Shown here: positions 44,232 through 56,905 of the stretch, in pieces
Layout of the letters: every line of letters begins with the position of its first letter
Position numbering within the stretch: the first letter of the stretch is position 1
Assembly (NCBI GenBank): GCA_902806565.1
Contig: CADCXA010000052.1
Span: 24,158-88,157 of the forward strand
Source: Hypoxylon rubiginosum
Taxonomy: Eukaryota > Ascomycota > Sordariomycetes > Xylariales > Hypoxylaceae
Reading direction: 5' to 3'
Length of the DNA stretch: 64,000 nt
Notes under the pieces: generated by a model
The model's input: only the letters and a program-made list of their open reading frames with translations
Told to the model about the DNA's origin: nothing
Databases searched by the model: none
Translations under genes and position numbers: made by a program

Positions 44232-44784
44232 CTACGGAGAACCTGAGGATTCGTCTTACGACGTTATTTGGGTTATTATATACGTATAAGATATGTGTAG
44301 CAATACAGGAGAGTCTAAGCTGCTGACTTAAAAGCCCACTAAGACAGCGATGTAAGAGGGGAATCCAGGGCTCCTAGTAGAAGCCGGGGATCGCCAGGGC
44401 CCTGAAATGTCTGCAGCGTAAGTGTTACAGTATGCTTCTAGAACATAGTATGCTGCAACATGAATAAGCATGCGTCACTGGCACCAGGGCTTATGGGTTT
44501 CAACTTCGGGGCCATTTCGGAGGTTGTAACGACATATAGCCACTTATATGTATTATATTCTTGTAGCATAATAGGGTCTTTGCGACCGCCCACCTCCCTC
44601 TGGAGTCTTGGGACTCTTGTCTCTCTTCGCTACTATATATTATCTACGTTGGCTCCCCGTGGGTGGGCGACTTGGCTTGAGCTCTTTCCATTCCCACTAC
44701 TGTACATTTCCCTCTTTCTCTTCGCAAAAATCCTATCCCTTTTTTCCTATTTTCTCCTAACAGTGTCTTGGCCATATTTTAACA
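44232..44784. other. Intergenic between F-box-like gene and dynamin relic
   Basis: About 550 bp. A 118-codon plus frame at 44460-44816 is composed of low-information hydrophobic residues and ends in pyrimidine-rich sequence just before the relic; I do not count it as a gene. Nothing else recognised. Confidence 0.4.
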
Positions 44785-45851
44785 ATGAATTCCCCAATGG
44801 AAGATGTTTCCTTTAATCATCCGGCCTTTCCAAAGCCGCCTGGCGGCCAGGGGAAACTCGACGAGATCGCATACCAGTTCCGTAACCTGTGTTTCTATGC
44901 TATTAATGGGAATTGTGATGACGAATTTCTTCAGGGCCTGTTCCCCGAACGTGAAGCCAGTTGGTCCACAGATAATAGGATTCGAAAGCTCCGAGCGATA
45001 CTGCACGACGAGAACCTCGCATTCGTCCACGTTATGCACACCAAGGGCTCAAGGCATATCATCTTACCCAAAGATTTAAATGCCTCGCCACCTATGATCC
45101 ATCTACCGACTTCCCTCCAAAACCTAGTTGACCAGTACGGCTTCAAGGAGCCTGCAAAGGTTACCTTCAAAAACCATACCGCAGAACTCAAGCTATTACT
45201 ACCCACGTAGCAAGGCTGCGAGTTCCCAGGGACTATAAACGACACTCTCGCTGTGGAACTCTTCCAGGAACAGTCACAACCTTAGGAGGCAATTACGCGG
45301 CGCCACCTTCAACTAATCCTCTCCATGACGAAAGAATTCGTCGAAACGCTTGTGTTGCATGTCACGAATCCGGGTTTGAATACGTATTCTAAGATTATCT
45401 CCAAGATAGTGGAATCTTTCTTCGAGGAAAAGTCTTCAGTCCTCGAATCGAAGCTACAAGAACCTCTCTGCCACTATAAAAGTGACTATCCGCAAATCTC
45501 CGATACCGAATGTCGAACTATCTTTACTTATAAACGTGGGAAGAAAGGACATATGGACCAGGCTCGAGATCTCTTTGCAAAGCAGCCCGAGCTCTTCACA
45601 GAAGAGATGCACAGAGAGCTAGGAAAGATGAGCCAGTCCGAAGATGTATCAGAGTCCGAAGTAGATGAGTTGGTCTATAAATCCGAAACTTATTATAACG
45701 TAAATATAACCGTTATAGATCCTATATTAAACTGACATTTCTTTAGCTGGCACTGCGGACCTTCGTGGATAATATAATTATCCTAGTTATTAAAAACTGT
45801 TTAATTAAAAATTTACCATTTATAATTACTATAAATAAATTAAATAAATAA
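44785..45851 (+). pseudogene. Dynamin-like GTPase pseudogene lacking the GTPase domain
   Basis: One frame reads through the stalk and GED parts of a fungal Mx/dynamin-like protein: IRKLRAILHDENLAFVHVM, then TAG at 45208, QGCEFPGTINDTLAVELF, EQSQP followed by TAG at 45283 where family members have Trp, EAITRRH, MTKEFVETLVLHVTNPG, and the GED end SEVDELVYKSETYYN. An intron at 45700-45746 (GTAAAT, CTGAC branch, CTTTAG) leads to LALRTFVDNIIILVIKNCLI, which grades into AT-rich DNA and stops at 45849. The N-terminal G domain (G1 P-loop, DxxG) is absent. Both stops fit CAG-to-TAG or TGG-to-TAG. Intact relatives are membrane-remodelling GTPases. Confidence 0.75.
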
Positions 45852-48800
45852 TAAGTAATAAATTTAAATAGTTTAAATTAAACGCGGTTAAAATAAATAA
45901 AATATATTAATAATAAATATATATATTTAATATTTTAATTAAATTAATTTAATTTATATAAATAAAAAATAATATTTATATATATATATATATATAAATT
46001 ATATTATTATATTTTAAATATTAATAACTTTTTTTTTATTAATAAAAAAAATATATAAAATTAATATAATTTTTTGAAATAAGTTATAATTATATATATA
46101 ATTTTATTTATATTTTTATTTATATATATAAATAAAAATATATATATTAAATATTATTATAAATAAATAATTATATTATATAATAATAAATTAAAAATTA
46201 AAAAATATAAAAAAATAATATAGTTTTTATAATATATATAAAATTAATAATAATAAAAAAAATTAATAATATTAAAATATATATAAAAATAATAATTATA
46301 TTTAATTAAAAATTAATTATAATAAAATATTTATTAAATTTAAAAATTAATTAATAATTAAAAATAAATAAACTTTTATTAAATAAACTTATAAATTAAA
46401 ACTTTATATATAATAATAATATAAAAATTATATATTTTTTAATTAAAAAATTTAAATTTAATTTAATTAATTTTTAAATTTAATAATTAAAAGTTTTATC
46501 GTTATTTTTTAGCGTTATTTATATATTAAAAAAATATTAAAATTATTTATTTAAAATATTTATATAATTAAATAATAAAAAAAGTAATTTTTTTAAAATT
46601 TTAATTAATTTAAAAGATTAATATAATTAAGAAAATAAATTTAAATAAAAAACTAAATTATTAAATTTTTTTTAATTATTTAATTAATAAAATTTTATTA
46701 TTTTAAAAATTAAAACTTTTTAATATAACTTTAAAATAATATAATAAAAAAAAATATTATTACCGTTTTTATAAAATTAAATAAATTTATAAAGTTTATT
46801 ATAATAAAATTAAAAAAATTAAATTTATTTTAAATTAAAAAGAAATAAAAACTAGCTTATTTTTAATTTAATAAAAAATAAAAAAATTAATTATAAAATA
46901 AATATAAATAATTATAATTCATATAAAAAGTTATATATAAAATAAATTATAATAATAAAAAAACTTAATAATTATATATATTAAATTATAATAAATTATT
47001 ATAAAATTATATATTATATTATTAAAAAAGTAATATAAAAATAATATTAAAAATTAAACATTTAATATAATAAAAAAACTTTAAATTAAAAAAATTAATA
47101 TTAAAAAAAAAATAAAGAAAATTAATTATATTTTTTAAGAATTTTAAAAATATTAATTATTAATTATAAACTTAAAAAATAATTATATATAAAACTAAGT
47201 TTTATATAATATTTAAAATATAATATTTAAACTTATAAATATAATTTTTTTTTAAATATAATAAATTCTTTTTATAAAATTTAAATTATTATTTATAAAA
47301 TAACTAAAAAATTATAATTTATTAATAATATTTTATAATATAAACATTTTATAAATAACTTTTATAATTATATAATTAAAATAATATATAAAATAAAAAA
47401 AATATTAAAATTTTTTTTTAAATTTATTTATAATAAAAAGAATTTTAATTAACCGAAAAATAAAAACGTAAATAAAAAAAAATTATAAAAAACATTTTAA
47501 AATATTATATTAATTAATAGCTACTTAATATATAAAAATTTTAAATTAAAAAATTAATTAATTTTTAAAATTAAAAAAGGTTTAAAAAACTTAAAGTTTT
47601 AAATATAAATATAATTATTTAAAGAAAATAAATTAAAATCTAAAATTTTTTAATTTAAAAAGAAATTTTAAAAATTATAAAATTAATTATTTAATTGGTT
47701 TATAAAAAACATATTAATTATATTTTTTATTTTAATAATAAATAAATATTTTTTAATTTATTTAATTATTTTAAATAATAAATTAATTATTATTATAATA
47801 AATTAAATATATTATATAATTAATTTAAAATCAATATTATTTAATAATTATTTTTAAATAAGAAACTAAATTTTATTAATTTAAATATATAAAATAATAG
47901 ATATATTAATTAAAAATATATTAATATTATTATTAAATATAATTTATTATTTTTTATTATTAATTATTTTAATAAAATAATAAAATAATTTTAATTTATA
48001 TATAAAAAAAAATTTATATTTTTATAAATAAAATTAAAAATATATATAAATAATACGTAATAACTTATTAAATTAAAATATTTAAAATTTTAAATTTTAT
48101 AACACCTTATAAATTTATTTTAAAAAATAATTATTTAAAAACTAATAAAAGTTAAATATAAAGTTTATAATATATTTATAATAAAATAATAAATTTAATA
48201 TATTTTTAAATTAATTTATTAAATATTAAAAAAATAAATTATTTTTAATTTTTATAACTATAAAAAAGTATTTATAAAAAAAAACTAATATTTTATTTTT
48301 ATATATTAAACGTTAAAAATAACTAAAAAATATATATTTAAAAATTATAAAATAAAAATAATTGTTTAAAATAATTAAAATATTAATATAAAGTTATTAT
48401 AAAAATAATAAAAATTAATAATAAAATAATTACTAATAAATTAATTATTAAAAAAAACTAAAATTAAAATTAAATTTTTAATATTAAATATATACGTTTA
48501 AAATAATAAAATTAAACGTTTAAAAAATATAATAAAAATAAAAATATATATAATATAAATTAAAATAAAATTATTAACATATTTAAAATTAAAAATATTT
48601 AAAATTATTATTTATTTATATAATCGTATATTAAAAGCTAAAAATAGTTAAAAGATTTTATTTAATATATATTTTAAAGTAATTAAATAAAAGTAAAGAT
48701 TTTTTATATTAAAAAATTAAAAATTAAATTAAATATATTTATAAATATATAAATATAAAATATATATTATAATAAAAAATTAAAAGCTTTATTTAAATAA

Positions 48801-49169
48801 AAATTACATTTTATTAAATTCTAAAAATTATATTTTAAATAAAAAATTTAAAAAAAATTTTTTTAATAAGATATTATTTATTATAAAAATAATAAATATA
48901 ATAAATAAAATAAAACTAAATATTAATATTAAAATAAAATATTTATATATTATAATTAAATTTAAATTATTATTTATATTATTATTAAGTTTATTATTTA
49001 TTTTATTATATTATATAATTTAAAAAAAAAATATAAATTTTATATAAAATTTATTTTAAAACTTAAAATTTTATCAATTTAAACTATAAATAATTATATT
49101 TTTAATAAATATTAAAACTTTTTTTTATATAAAAAATAAAACTAAAAATCTTAAATTAAATTAATATTA

Positions 49170-49450
49170 TAATAAAATATAGCGATTAATATTTTATAAA
49201 AGATTATATAATTATTTTATAATTAAATTCTTTTTATTATTCTTTTTAAAAAAACTTAAAAGGCTTTTTATATAACTAAATAATTATATATTATAAAAAT
49301 ATATACTTTTTTATAAAATATTTTAAATACTTCGATTAAAACGTTTTTTAAGTTATTTTTTTTTAAGTTAAATATAATTTAAAATAAATAATAATATAAT
49401 TGTTATTTAAATTAAAAATTATTAATATAAAAGTAAAGTTTTATTATAAT
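49170..49450 (+). repeat. Dispersed repeat copy 1 (about 280 bp)
   Basis: Shares a long ordered series of landmarks with 62185-62465: ATAATAAAATATAG, TATATAATTATTTTATAATT, TATATAACTAAATAA, TATATTATAAAAAT, TTTTAAATAC, AATTGTTATTTAAATT and AAAAATTATTAATATAAAA. Same orientation, about 13.0 kb apart. Differences are largely A/G and C/T, as between RIP-mutated copies of one element. The family is unknown; the pair could be LTRs of a 13-kb insertion or separate copies. Confidence 0.72.
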
Positions 49451-49907
49451 TAATAATTATTATAAAATTTAAACTTATAATTTTAATTTTAAAAAAACCG
49501 TATTAACTTTAATTTAATTAATAAAAAAGTTTAAAAACTTTATTTTATATTTTATTAAAAAATTATTATTAACCTTAAAAAGTTTTATTATAAATTAAAA
49601 TTTATATATTTAATAAAACCTAATACCTTAAAAAAACCCTAGGTTTAAAAGTTCAATATAAATTAAATTATTTTATATTAATTGTTATAAACTTATATTA
49701 ATTAAATTATTAAATTAATAAATAAATTGTTTTAATATTATAAAATAACTGAAATTTATAAAACTTATTAAATATAAAAAATCTAATTAAACGTTATTTT
49801 AAATAAAATTATAATTAAAAACTTTAAGTTAAAATACTTATTTTAATTATTAAAATATTATAATTAAAAACTTAAAAATTAAAAACTTAAAAACTAAAAC
49901 TATAAAA

Positions 49908-50030
49908 TTTAATAATAAAATTTAATAATAAAACCTAATAATAAAACTTAATAATAAAACCTAATAATAAAACTTAATAATAAAATCTAATAATAAAATT
50001 TAATAATAAAACTTAATAATAAAACTTAAA
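49908..50030 (+). repeat. 13-bp minisatellite, about nine copies
   Basis: Unit TTAATAATAAAAC or CTAATAATAAAAC repeated about nine times. Units differ almost only at their first and last positions, and only between C and T. Confidence 0.8.
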
Positions 50031-53000
50031 ATTTAAAAACCTAATAAATTAAAATTTAAATATTTAATAATAAAACTAAAATATTAAAATTTTTAAAAAT
50101 TTAAATTTACGTTTAAAATAACTATTTAAATAATTACATATTATAAAATATAAAATTAAAAAACTTTAATTAATATTATAAATATTAACGTAAAAATATA
50201 TATTAATATATTTTAAAAAAAAAAACTTATTTAAAATATTAAAAACCTTAATTTTATAAATTAAATTATTTTTAATTTAATTAAATATTAAATAAAACTA
50301 ATAATAAAATCTTATATTTTAAAAAAATAAATACTTTAAAAATATTTATAAAACTTATTTTATTAATTTAACTTATTATTTTAATAATAAAACTTTTACT
50401 TAAATTAATAATAATATTTTTATAAAAAATATAATTACTTATTAATAACCTAATTAATAATTTAATTAATATTTTAAAAAATATAGATTTTAAAAATAAT
50501 ATATTATATTTTTAAAAAAACATATTAAAAAATAGAAAAATAAAACTAAAAAAAGTTATTTAAAAGATTTTATATATGTTTTTAAAATAAGACTTTTTAT
50601 TTAATAGTTTTTTTTTATAATTAATAAATTATTTATTATTTATTTTTTTACTTGTTTTTTTTAAAAAAAACATTTTTAAATATTTATTAAATACCTTAAA
50701 ATTAAATATAAGTTTTATTAATTTTATTATTATTAATATAAAAGGTTAAAACTTTAAAAACATTTTTAAAAAACCGATTAAAATTAATTATAATATTAAT
50801 TTTATTTAAAAATAATTTTTATTTAATATTTTCTTTTTTATTATACTTTAAAATAATTTTATTTTAATAATTATATTAACTTTTAATTTTATTATTTTAA
50901 ATAATATAAACTTAATTATAATTATTAATATAATTATTAATAACTTAAAAACTATAAATTAAAAAAAAAGTTATATAAAAATATATTTATATTTGTTTTT
51001 TTTTATTATAAATTTAAGGTAATAAAAAAATATTTAATTTAATAAGTTTTATATATTTTAATAATTATTTAGTTTTAATTAATATTTTATTTAATTTAAA
51101 TATACCGATTAATTTAAGATTTTTAAAGCTTTTAAATTTATATTTTTTTTTAAAAATTAAATATAAAGTTAAAGCTTTAATTTTTAAATATATTATCTAG
51201 AAAAAGGTAAAAAATAAGTTTAAAAAAGCTTTTAATATTATTAACTTAAAATAATACCTAATAATTTAAAATTAAATTAATATTTTAAAAAAGAATTTAA
51301 AAAATATAAACTTTTTTAAAATAATTAATAATTTAATTTTTAATTATAAAGTTATTATATTTAAAGTTAAATTATAAAATAAACTAATTAATAATAATAT
51401 TTATTTATATATATTATAAAAGCTTTTATTTTTAACTGTTAAAAAATAACTAGTTATTTATATTAAAAAGATTTTTAATAATTTAAAAATTATAAACTTT
51501 AAGAAGTTTAAAAAAACAATAACTAAATAAATAAACTTTTACTTATAAATTTTTAATATAAATAAAAATAAGATTATTATTAATTATATTAAATATAATT
51601 TAAATAGAAAAAATAATAATAATATTATTAATTAAAAAACTTAAAAAATTAAAATTAATATTTAAACTTTATTAAAATTTACTATAAAAAAAAACTTATT
51701 TTTACTACTTTTAATTAATAAAACTAATAAATTTATTAAATAGTTTTTTAAAATAAAAATTTAAAATATTAACTTAAAAAAAGATTTTAAAAATATAAAA
51801 AATAAGTTTTATAATTTTAACTTTTATTTTAATAATTAATATTTATATTAAATTAAAACCGTTAATATTAATTAATATATTAAAAATAAAAAGTTTTTTT
51901 TTTAACTTATAAACTAATTAAATTAAATTATTAATAAACGTTTAATTTAAAATATATAAATTTAAAATTAAATTATAACTTTTAAAACTATTATTTTTAT
52001 AAAAATATCTTTTATTTTATAATAAGCTATAAAATAATTAAATATTTATATAATAATAATATTTTATATTATAATTATATAAATAAAAAATATATTTTAA
52101 AAAAAATAATAAAAAATATAAAACTTATAAATATTTTAATTCTTAGATATATTATTATTAAAACACGCCGATAAAAAGTTTTTATTAAAAAAAATATTTT
52201 TAGTTATATTAAAAAATATAATTTAAATAATAACTTAATTATTTATTATATAAAATATTATTAAATATAGATTAAAAGTTTTTATAAAATGTAAATAAAT
52301 AAAAAAAAAAAATTTTTATAAAAGTTTTATTTATAAAAAAATTTAAATTAAATTAATATTTTTTATTTAAATGTTAATTTTATTTTAAATTTAAATAGTA
52401 ATTTAATTTTTAATAATTTAAGTATATATATTTATTATTATAAAAAATAAATATAAAAAGATTTTAATTAAATTAAAATATATACGATTTTTTAAATAAA
52501 AAACCTTAATTAAATTTTTAATATTAAATAAAAAAAAAGTTTTAAAAATAACTTTATTAATATTAATATTAAAAGTAAAAATAATAACGTTAAAAAAGTT
52601 TTATAAAAGTTTTTAAAAACTGTTAATTTTATTAAAAACTTAAAACTTATTAAAATTAATGTTTTTTTTAATTATAAAATCTAAAAATTTTAATTTAAAA
52701 AAATTATAATTAACTTAAATAAATAATTCTTAATTACCTAAAAAAAAATAACTTAAATAATATCGAGATTTATAAACTTATTTAAAAATATATTAAATAC
52801 ATTATAAACTTATTTTACTTTTATATATATTATTAAGTTTATTATAAAAAAATATAAAAAAAACTTTATTAATATAAATAAAATAAGCTTAAAATTTAAA
52901 ACTTAAAAGAATTTTATTTAAATTAATTTAATTAACGAAAAAAAGTTTTTATTATTATTTTTTTATATAAGTTTTTTTTATATATAAACGAATTTTATTT

Positions 53001-55799
53001 ATTATAATTTAACGATATATATTTAATTTTTATTTTAACTTTTAATTAAAATAAAACTATATAAAAATAAAAATAAAATAATTATAATAATTAATATAAA
53101 AACGTAGTTTAATTTAATTATTAAGTTTTATATAATAAAATATAAGTTTTTAATATTTAAAACTTATTTAATATAATTAAAGTTTAGATTTTATATTTTT
53201 ATAAAAACTATAAAAATTATAAAAGGTTTTATTTAAATTAAAAGCTAGTTTTTATAATATTTAATTTATATTATAAAAAATATTTTTATATTATTTAAAC
53301 TATTATTAAAATTAAACTTTATTTTTTCTATAAAAATAAGTTTTTATTATAAAAACTTTAAAATAATAAATAATTTAATTTTTAAAAAAATATTAATAAA
53401 GATATTATTAATATTTAATTAATTAAATAAAAAATAAATAAAAAAATTAATATAATTAAAACTTATTTTAAAAAATTACTAGTTATTAATAATTAAAGTT
53501 ATATTAATAATTATAAAAGATTTATAATAAAAAAATAAATAACAATAAAATAAAAAACGTTTTATTTTATAAAATAAGTTTATAAATATTTTTAATATTA
53601 ATTAATTAAATATATTTTTTTAATTTTTTTAATAATTTTTATAATAATATATAAACTAATTTAATAAATATTTTTAAATATAATTTTAATAAAAATAAAA
53701 CAATTTTTTATATATTAATAAATAATAATTTTTTTAAAATTATAAAAATTATTATTTAAAAAGTTATTAAAAAAACGAAAAAAAAAAAAACTAAAATTAA
53801 CGTAAAATAAAAATTAACTTTAGCTTAATTTTTATTAATATTATATATAAACTTAAAACTTTAAAAATTAATTTTATTAATAATATTTTTATTAATAGTT
53901 TTATATTATTAAAATTATTTAATTAAAAAAAAGAGTTTTTTTAATTAATATAAAATTAAATTAAAGATTTTTTAATGTTTTATAAAAAAAGTTTTTATAA
54001 AAATATTTACTTTAAATTTATAATCTAGTTTTATAATAAACATAAAATAATTAAAAAAAATTTAAAAACTTTTAAAATAACTAATATTAAAAAAAATATT
54101 TTTATTAAAATATTTTATAAAAATAAAATAACTTTAATTTAAGATTTTAATAAAATTAATTATATAAAAAAAAATATAATATTTAATTATATAATTAAAA
54201 GCGTTTTATATTTTATATAATAAATTAAAAGTATTTTAATTTTTATTTCTTTTAAAAATAAAGTCATTTAGATTTTAAAATAATATTTAAAAATTAATAT
54301 TTTATAAAAAAACTATAACTTATATTAAAACACTTAGTTTATTATTAAAAAAAATAGATTTTTTAAATTAATTAACTTTTATATTAAACTTAATAAAAAA
54401 AACATTTAAAACACCTTTTTATTAAAAAGTTATAAAAAGTTTTTTATAAAATTTATAATATATTAAATTTTATTTATAATAAATTAGTTTTTAAAATATA
54501 ATTAAATAAAATTAAACCTTTTTAACAAATAGTTAATAATTTTTATTATATTAATTAAATTAATAAAAATAATAATATTATTATAAAAAACAATAAATTT
54601 AATTACTTACTTTTTAAAAATAATTATTTAAATGTTTTATAATTTTATATTAAATAAATATAAGTATTTTTTTAATAATATAAAAGTTAAAAAATTAATT
54701 ATTTAATATAAAAATTAGAAAATTTATTTTAAAATATAGTGTTTTATTTTTAAATATATAAAAAACATTAATATTATTTTATTAAATTTTAAACTTATTA
54801 ATATAATAATAAATAAAAAGAAATTAAAATTTTACCGCCTTATAATAAAAATTATAAAATATATTTATAGTATTTATAAAAAAAAACTAACCTTATTAAA
54901 AACTTTTAAAATATAAAAATAAGGTTTTTATAAAAATATAAAAAATATTAAGTTTTTTATTAATATTACTGTTTATTTTAAACTTTAAATTTAACTATAT
55001 ATTTTAATTACTAAGTTTTTAATAAAATTATTTTAAAAAAACACCTTATAAAATTAAGTAAAAACTAAAAATAAGTTATATAAATATTAAAAAATATATT
55101 AAATAACATTTTATATTTTATTAATTTTAATTATATTTATAAAGAATTAATTATCCTATAAATAAATATTTTAAAAAATAATTAAAATTACGTATTAAAA
55201 CAGTTTAATAATTAAGGTATTTTTTATTTTTTTAAATATAAATTAAATATATAATATAAAATAAAAAAGAATTATAATACTTTAAAACTTAAAGTTTTAA
55301 TTATTATAAAGTTTTTTTATTAATTATAAATTTATTTTTATAACATTTATTTTTTATTATAAATAAATATAAAAACATTAATCGCTTAATTAAATAATAA
55401 ATTTATAAGTTTATTAAAAATAAATTTAATTTAATAAATTATTTATATTAAATTATTAAATTTTAAAATTAAATATATACCTAGTAAATTTAATATTATA
55501 ACTAATTTTTTATTTTATAAAAAAAAAAACTTTTTAAATAAAAAAAATAATTAATAAAAAAATAATATTAATAAATATATTAATAATTAATTTTATTTTA
55601 TTTAAATTATTTTAATTTTTCTAGCTTTTTTTCATATTAAATATCTCTTATTATAATTATTAAAAAATTAAAATAATAAATCTTAAAAAATTATAAAATA
55701 TTTAAACACTTTTATTTTTTTTTTTACTTAAAAAATAGAAAAATAATAAAGAAATAATATATTAAAATAAAATTTTAAAATAAAACATTTTAATATATA

Positions 55800-55955
55800 A
55801 TTATTATAATTTAAAAGTAAAAAGTTTAAATAATATAATAAAAATAAAATAAAACTTTTAAGGTTAATATAAAACTTAAGGTTTATTATATATATTATAA
55901 ACTTTATAATTAAAGTTATAATTAAAACTTTAAAAATAAAATTTTAATATTTTTT
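55800..55955 (+). repeat. Dispersed repeat copy A (about 150 bp)
   Basis: Matches 56755-56905 in order and orientation: AATAATATAATAAAAATAAA, GTTAATATAAAACTTAA, GTTTATTATATATATTATAA and ACTTTATAATTAAA. Spacing is about 957 bp. Differences such as AAGG versus AAAG are transitions. It lies just inside the terminal-repeat copy at 56036. Confidence 0.72.
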
Positions 55956-56035
55956 TTTTAATTTTAGATTTTAATAAAAAGATAGTACTTAAAAGTATTA
56001 TAAAATAACCATTTTTATTATTTTATAAGAAAGGT

Positions 56036-56047
56036 CCGGCTACGGTA
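56036..56047 (-). repeat. Copy of the large element's right terminus
   Basis: CCGGCTACGG followed by TA resembles CCCCGCTACGG-TA at 17822-17834. About 30 bp inside it is AAAATAACCATTTTTATT, the same subterminal word as in the 10-kb element. The sequence GGTCCGGCTACGG is a rare GC-rich island in this block. The matching left end was not found within the window. Confidence 0.5.
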
Positions 56048-56754
56048 ATTTTTATATAAAGAAATTAATATATAATATTATATAAAGCGGTTATAATTAT
56101 AAATAATTATATAAACGTTAAATATATAAATAAATAACTTTTATTATTATTTTATAATTAAGTTTTAAATTTTTCCTAGTATTTTATATATATATATATA
56201 TTTTAATTATTTAATAAGTTTATATTATATTAAAAATTAAAATAAAATAAAAAAAAAACTAAAAAGCTTTTATATTATAAATTTATATATTTATAAAATA
56301 AAATTTATAAGTTAAGAGTTTTTAAATATAATAACAAGTTTAATAAAAAGGTTAATTATTAATATTAATAAATTATTAAGGTATTTATTAATAAGTTTAT
56401 TTTATAAATATATTAATATGGAAATTTCGTGGGGATTTTTATAAGAATTTTTATAAAGATTTTTATAGGATTTATATATTAATAAATTAAAAAACGTAAT
56501 AATATTAATAACTTATTAATAAAAAAATAGTTAATTTTATTAATATAATAACCGTGATATTTATATTAATAAATTATTAATTTTAAGTTTTAATATTAAT
56601 ATAAAAAATATATTAAAATATAAAAAAGTTATATATTTTACGAAAAAAACATTTCGGTTAATTTATTAATTAAGCTTTCTTTTTATTAAAAATAAAGTTA
56701 AATTAATTATAAAATATAAAAAATAATACATTAACTTAAATAAAAAACATTAAA

Positions 56755-56905
56755 TATTATAATTTAAAAATAAAAGTTTTAAATAATATAATAAAAATAA
56801 AATAAAGATTTTAAAGTTAATATAAAACTTAAAGTTTATTATATATATTATAAACTTTATAATTAAAATTATAACTAAGGCTTTAAAAATAAAACCTTAA
56901 TAATA
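56755..56905 (+). repeat. Dispersed repeat copy B
   Basis: Second copy of the repeat at 55800-55955, same orientation. No terminal-repeat sequence follows it, unlike copy A, so the repeat is probably an independent fragment and not tied to the element end. Confidence 0.7.

Noticed and set aside
44460..44816. 118-codon plus frame before the dynamin relic
   Set aside because: Low-complexity hydrophobic reading of pyrimidine-rich DNA that overlaps the relic's start in another frame.
45700..45746. Reading the dynamin relic straight through to the stop at 45735
   Set aside because: Splicing GTAAAT..CTTTAG out joins YYN to LALRTFVDN, which matches the GED end; the unspliced tail does not.
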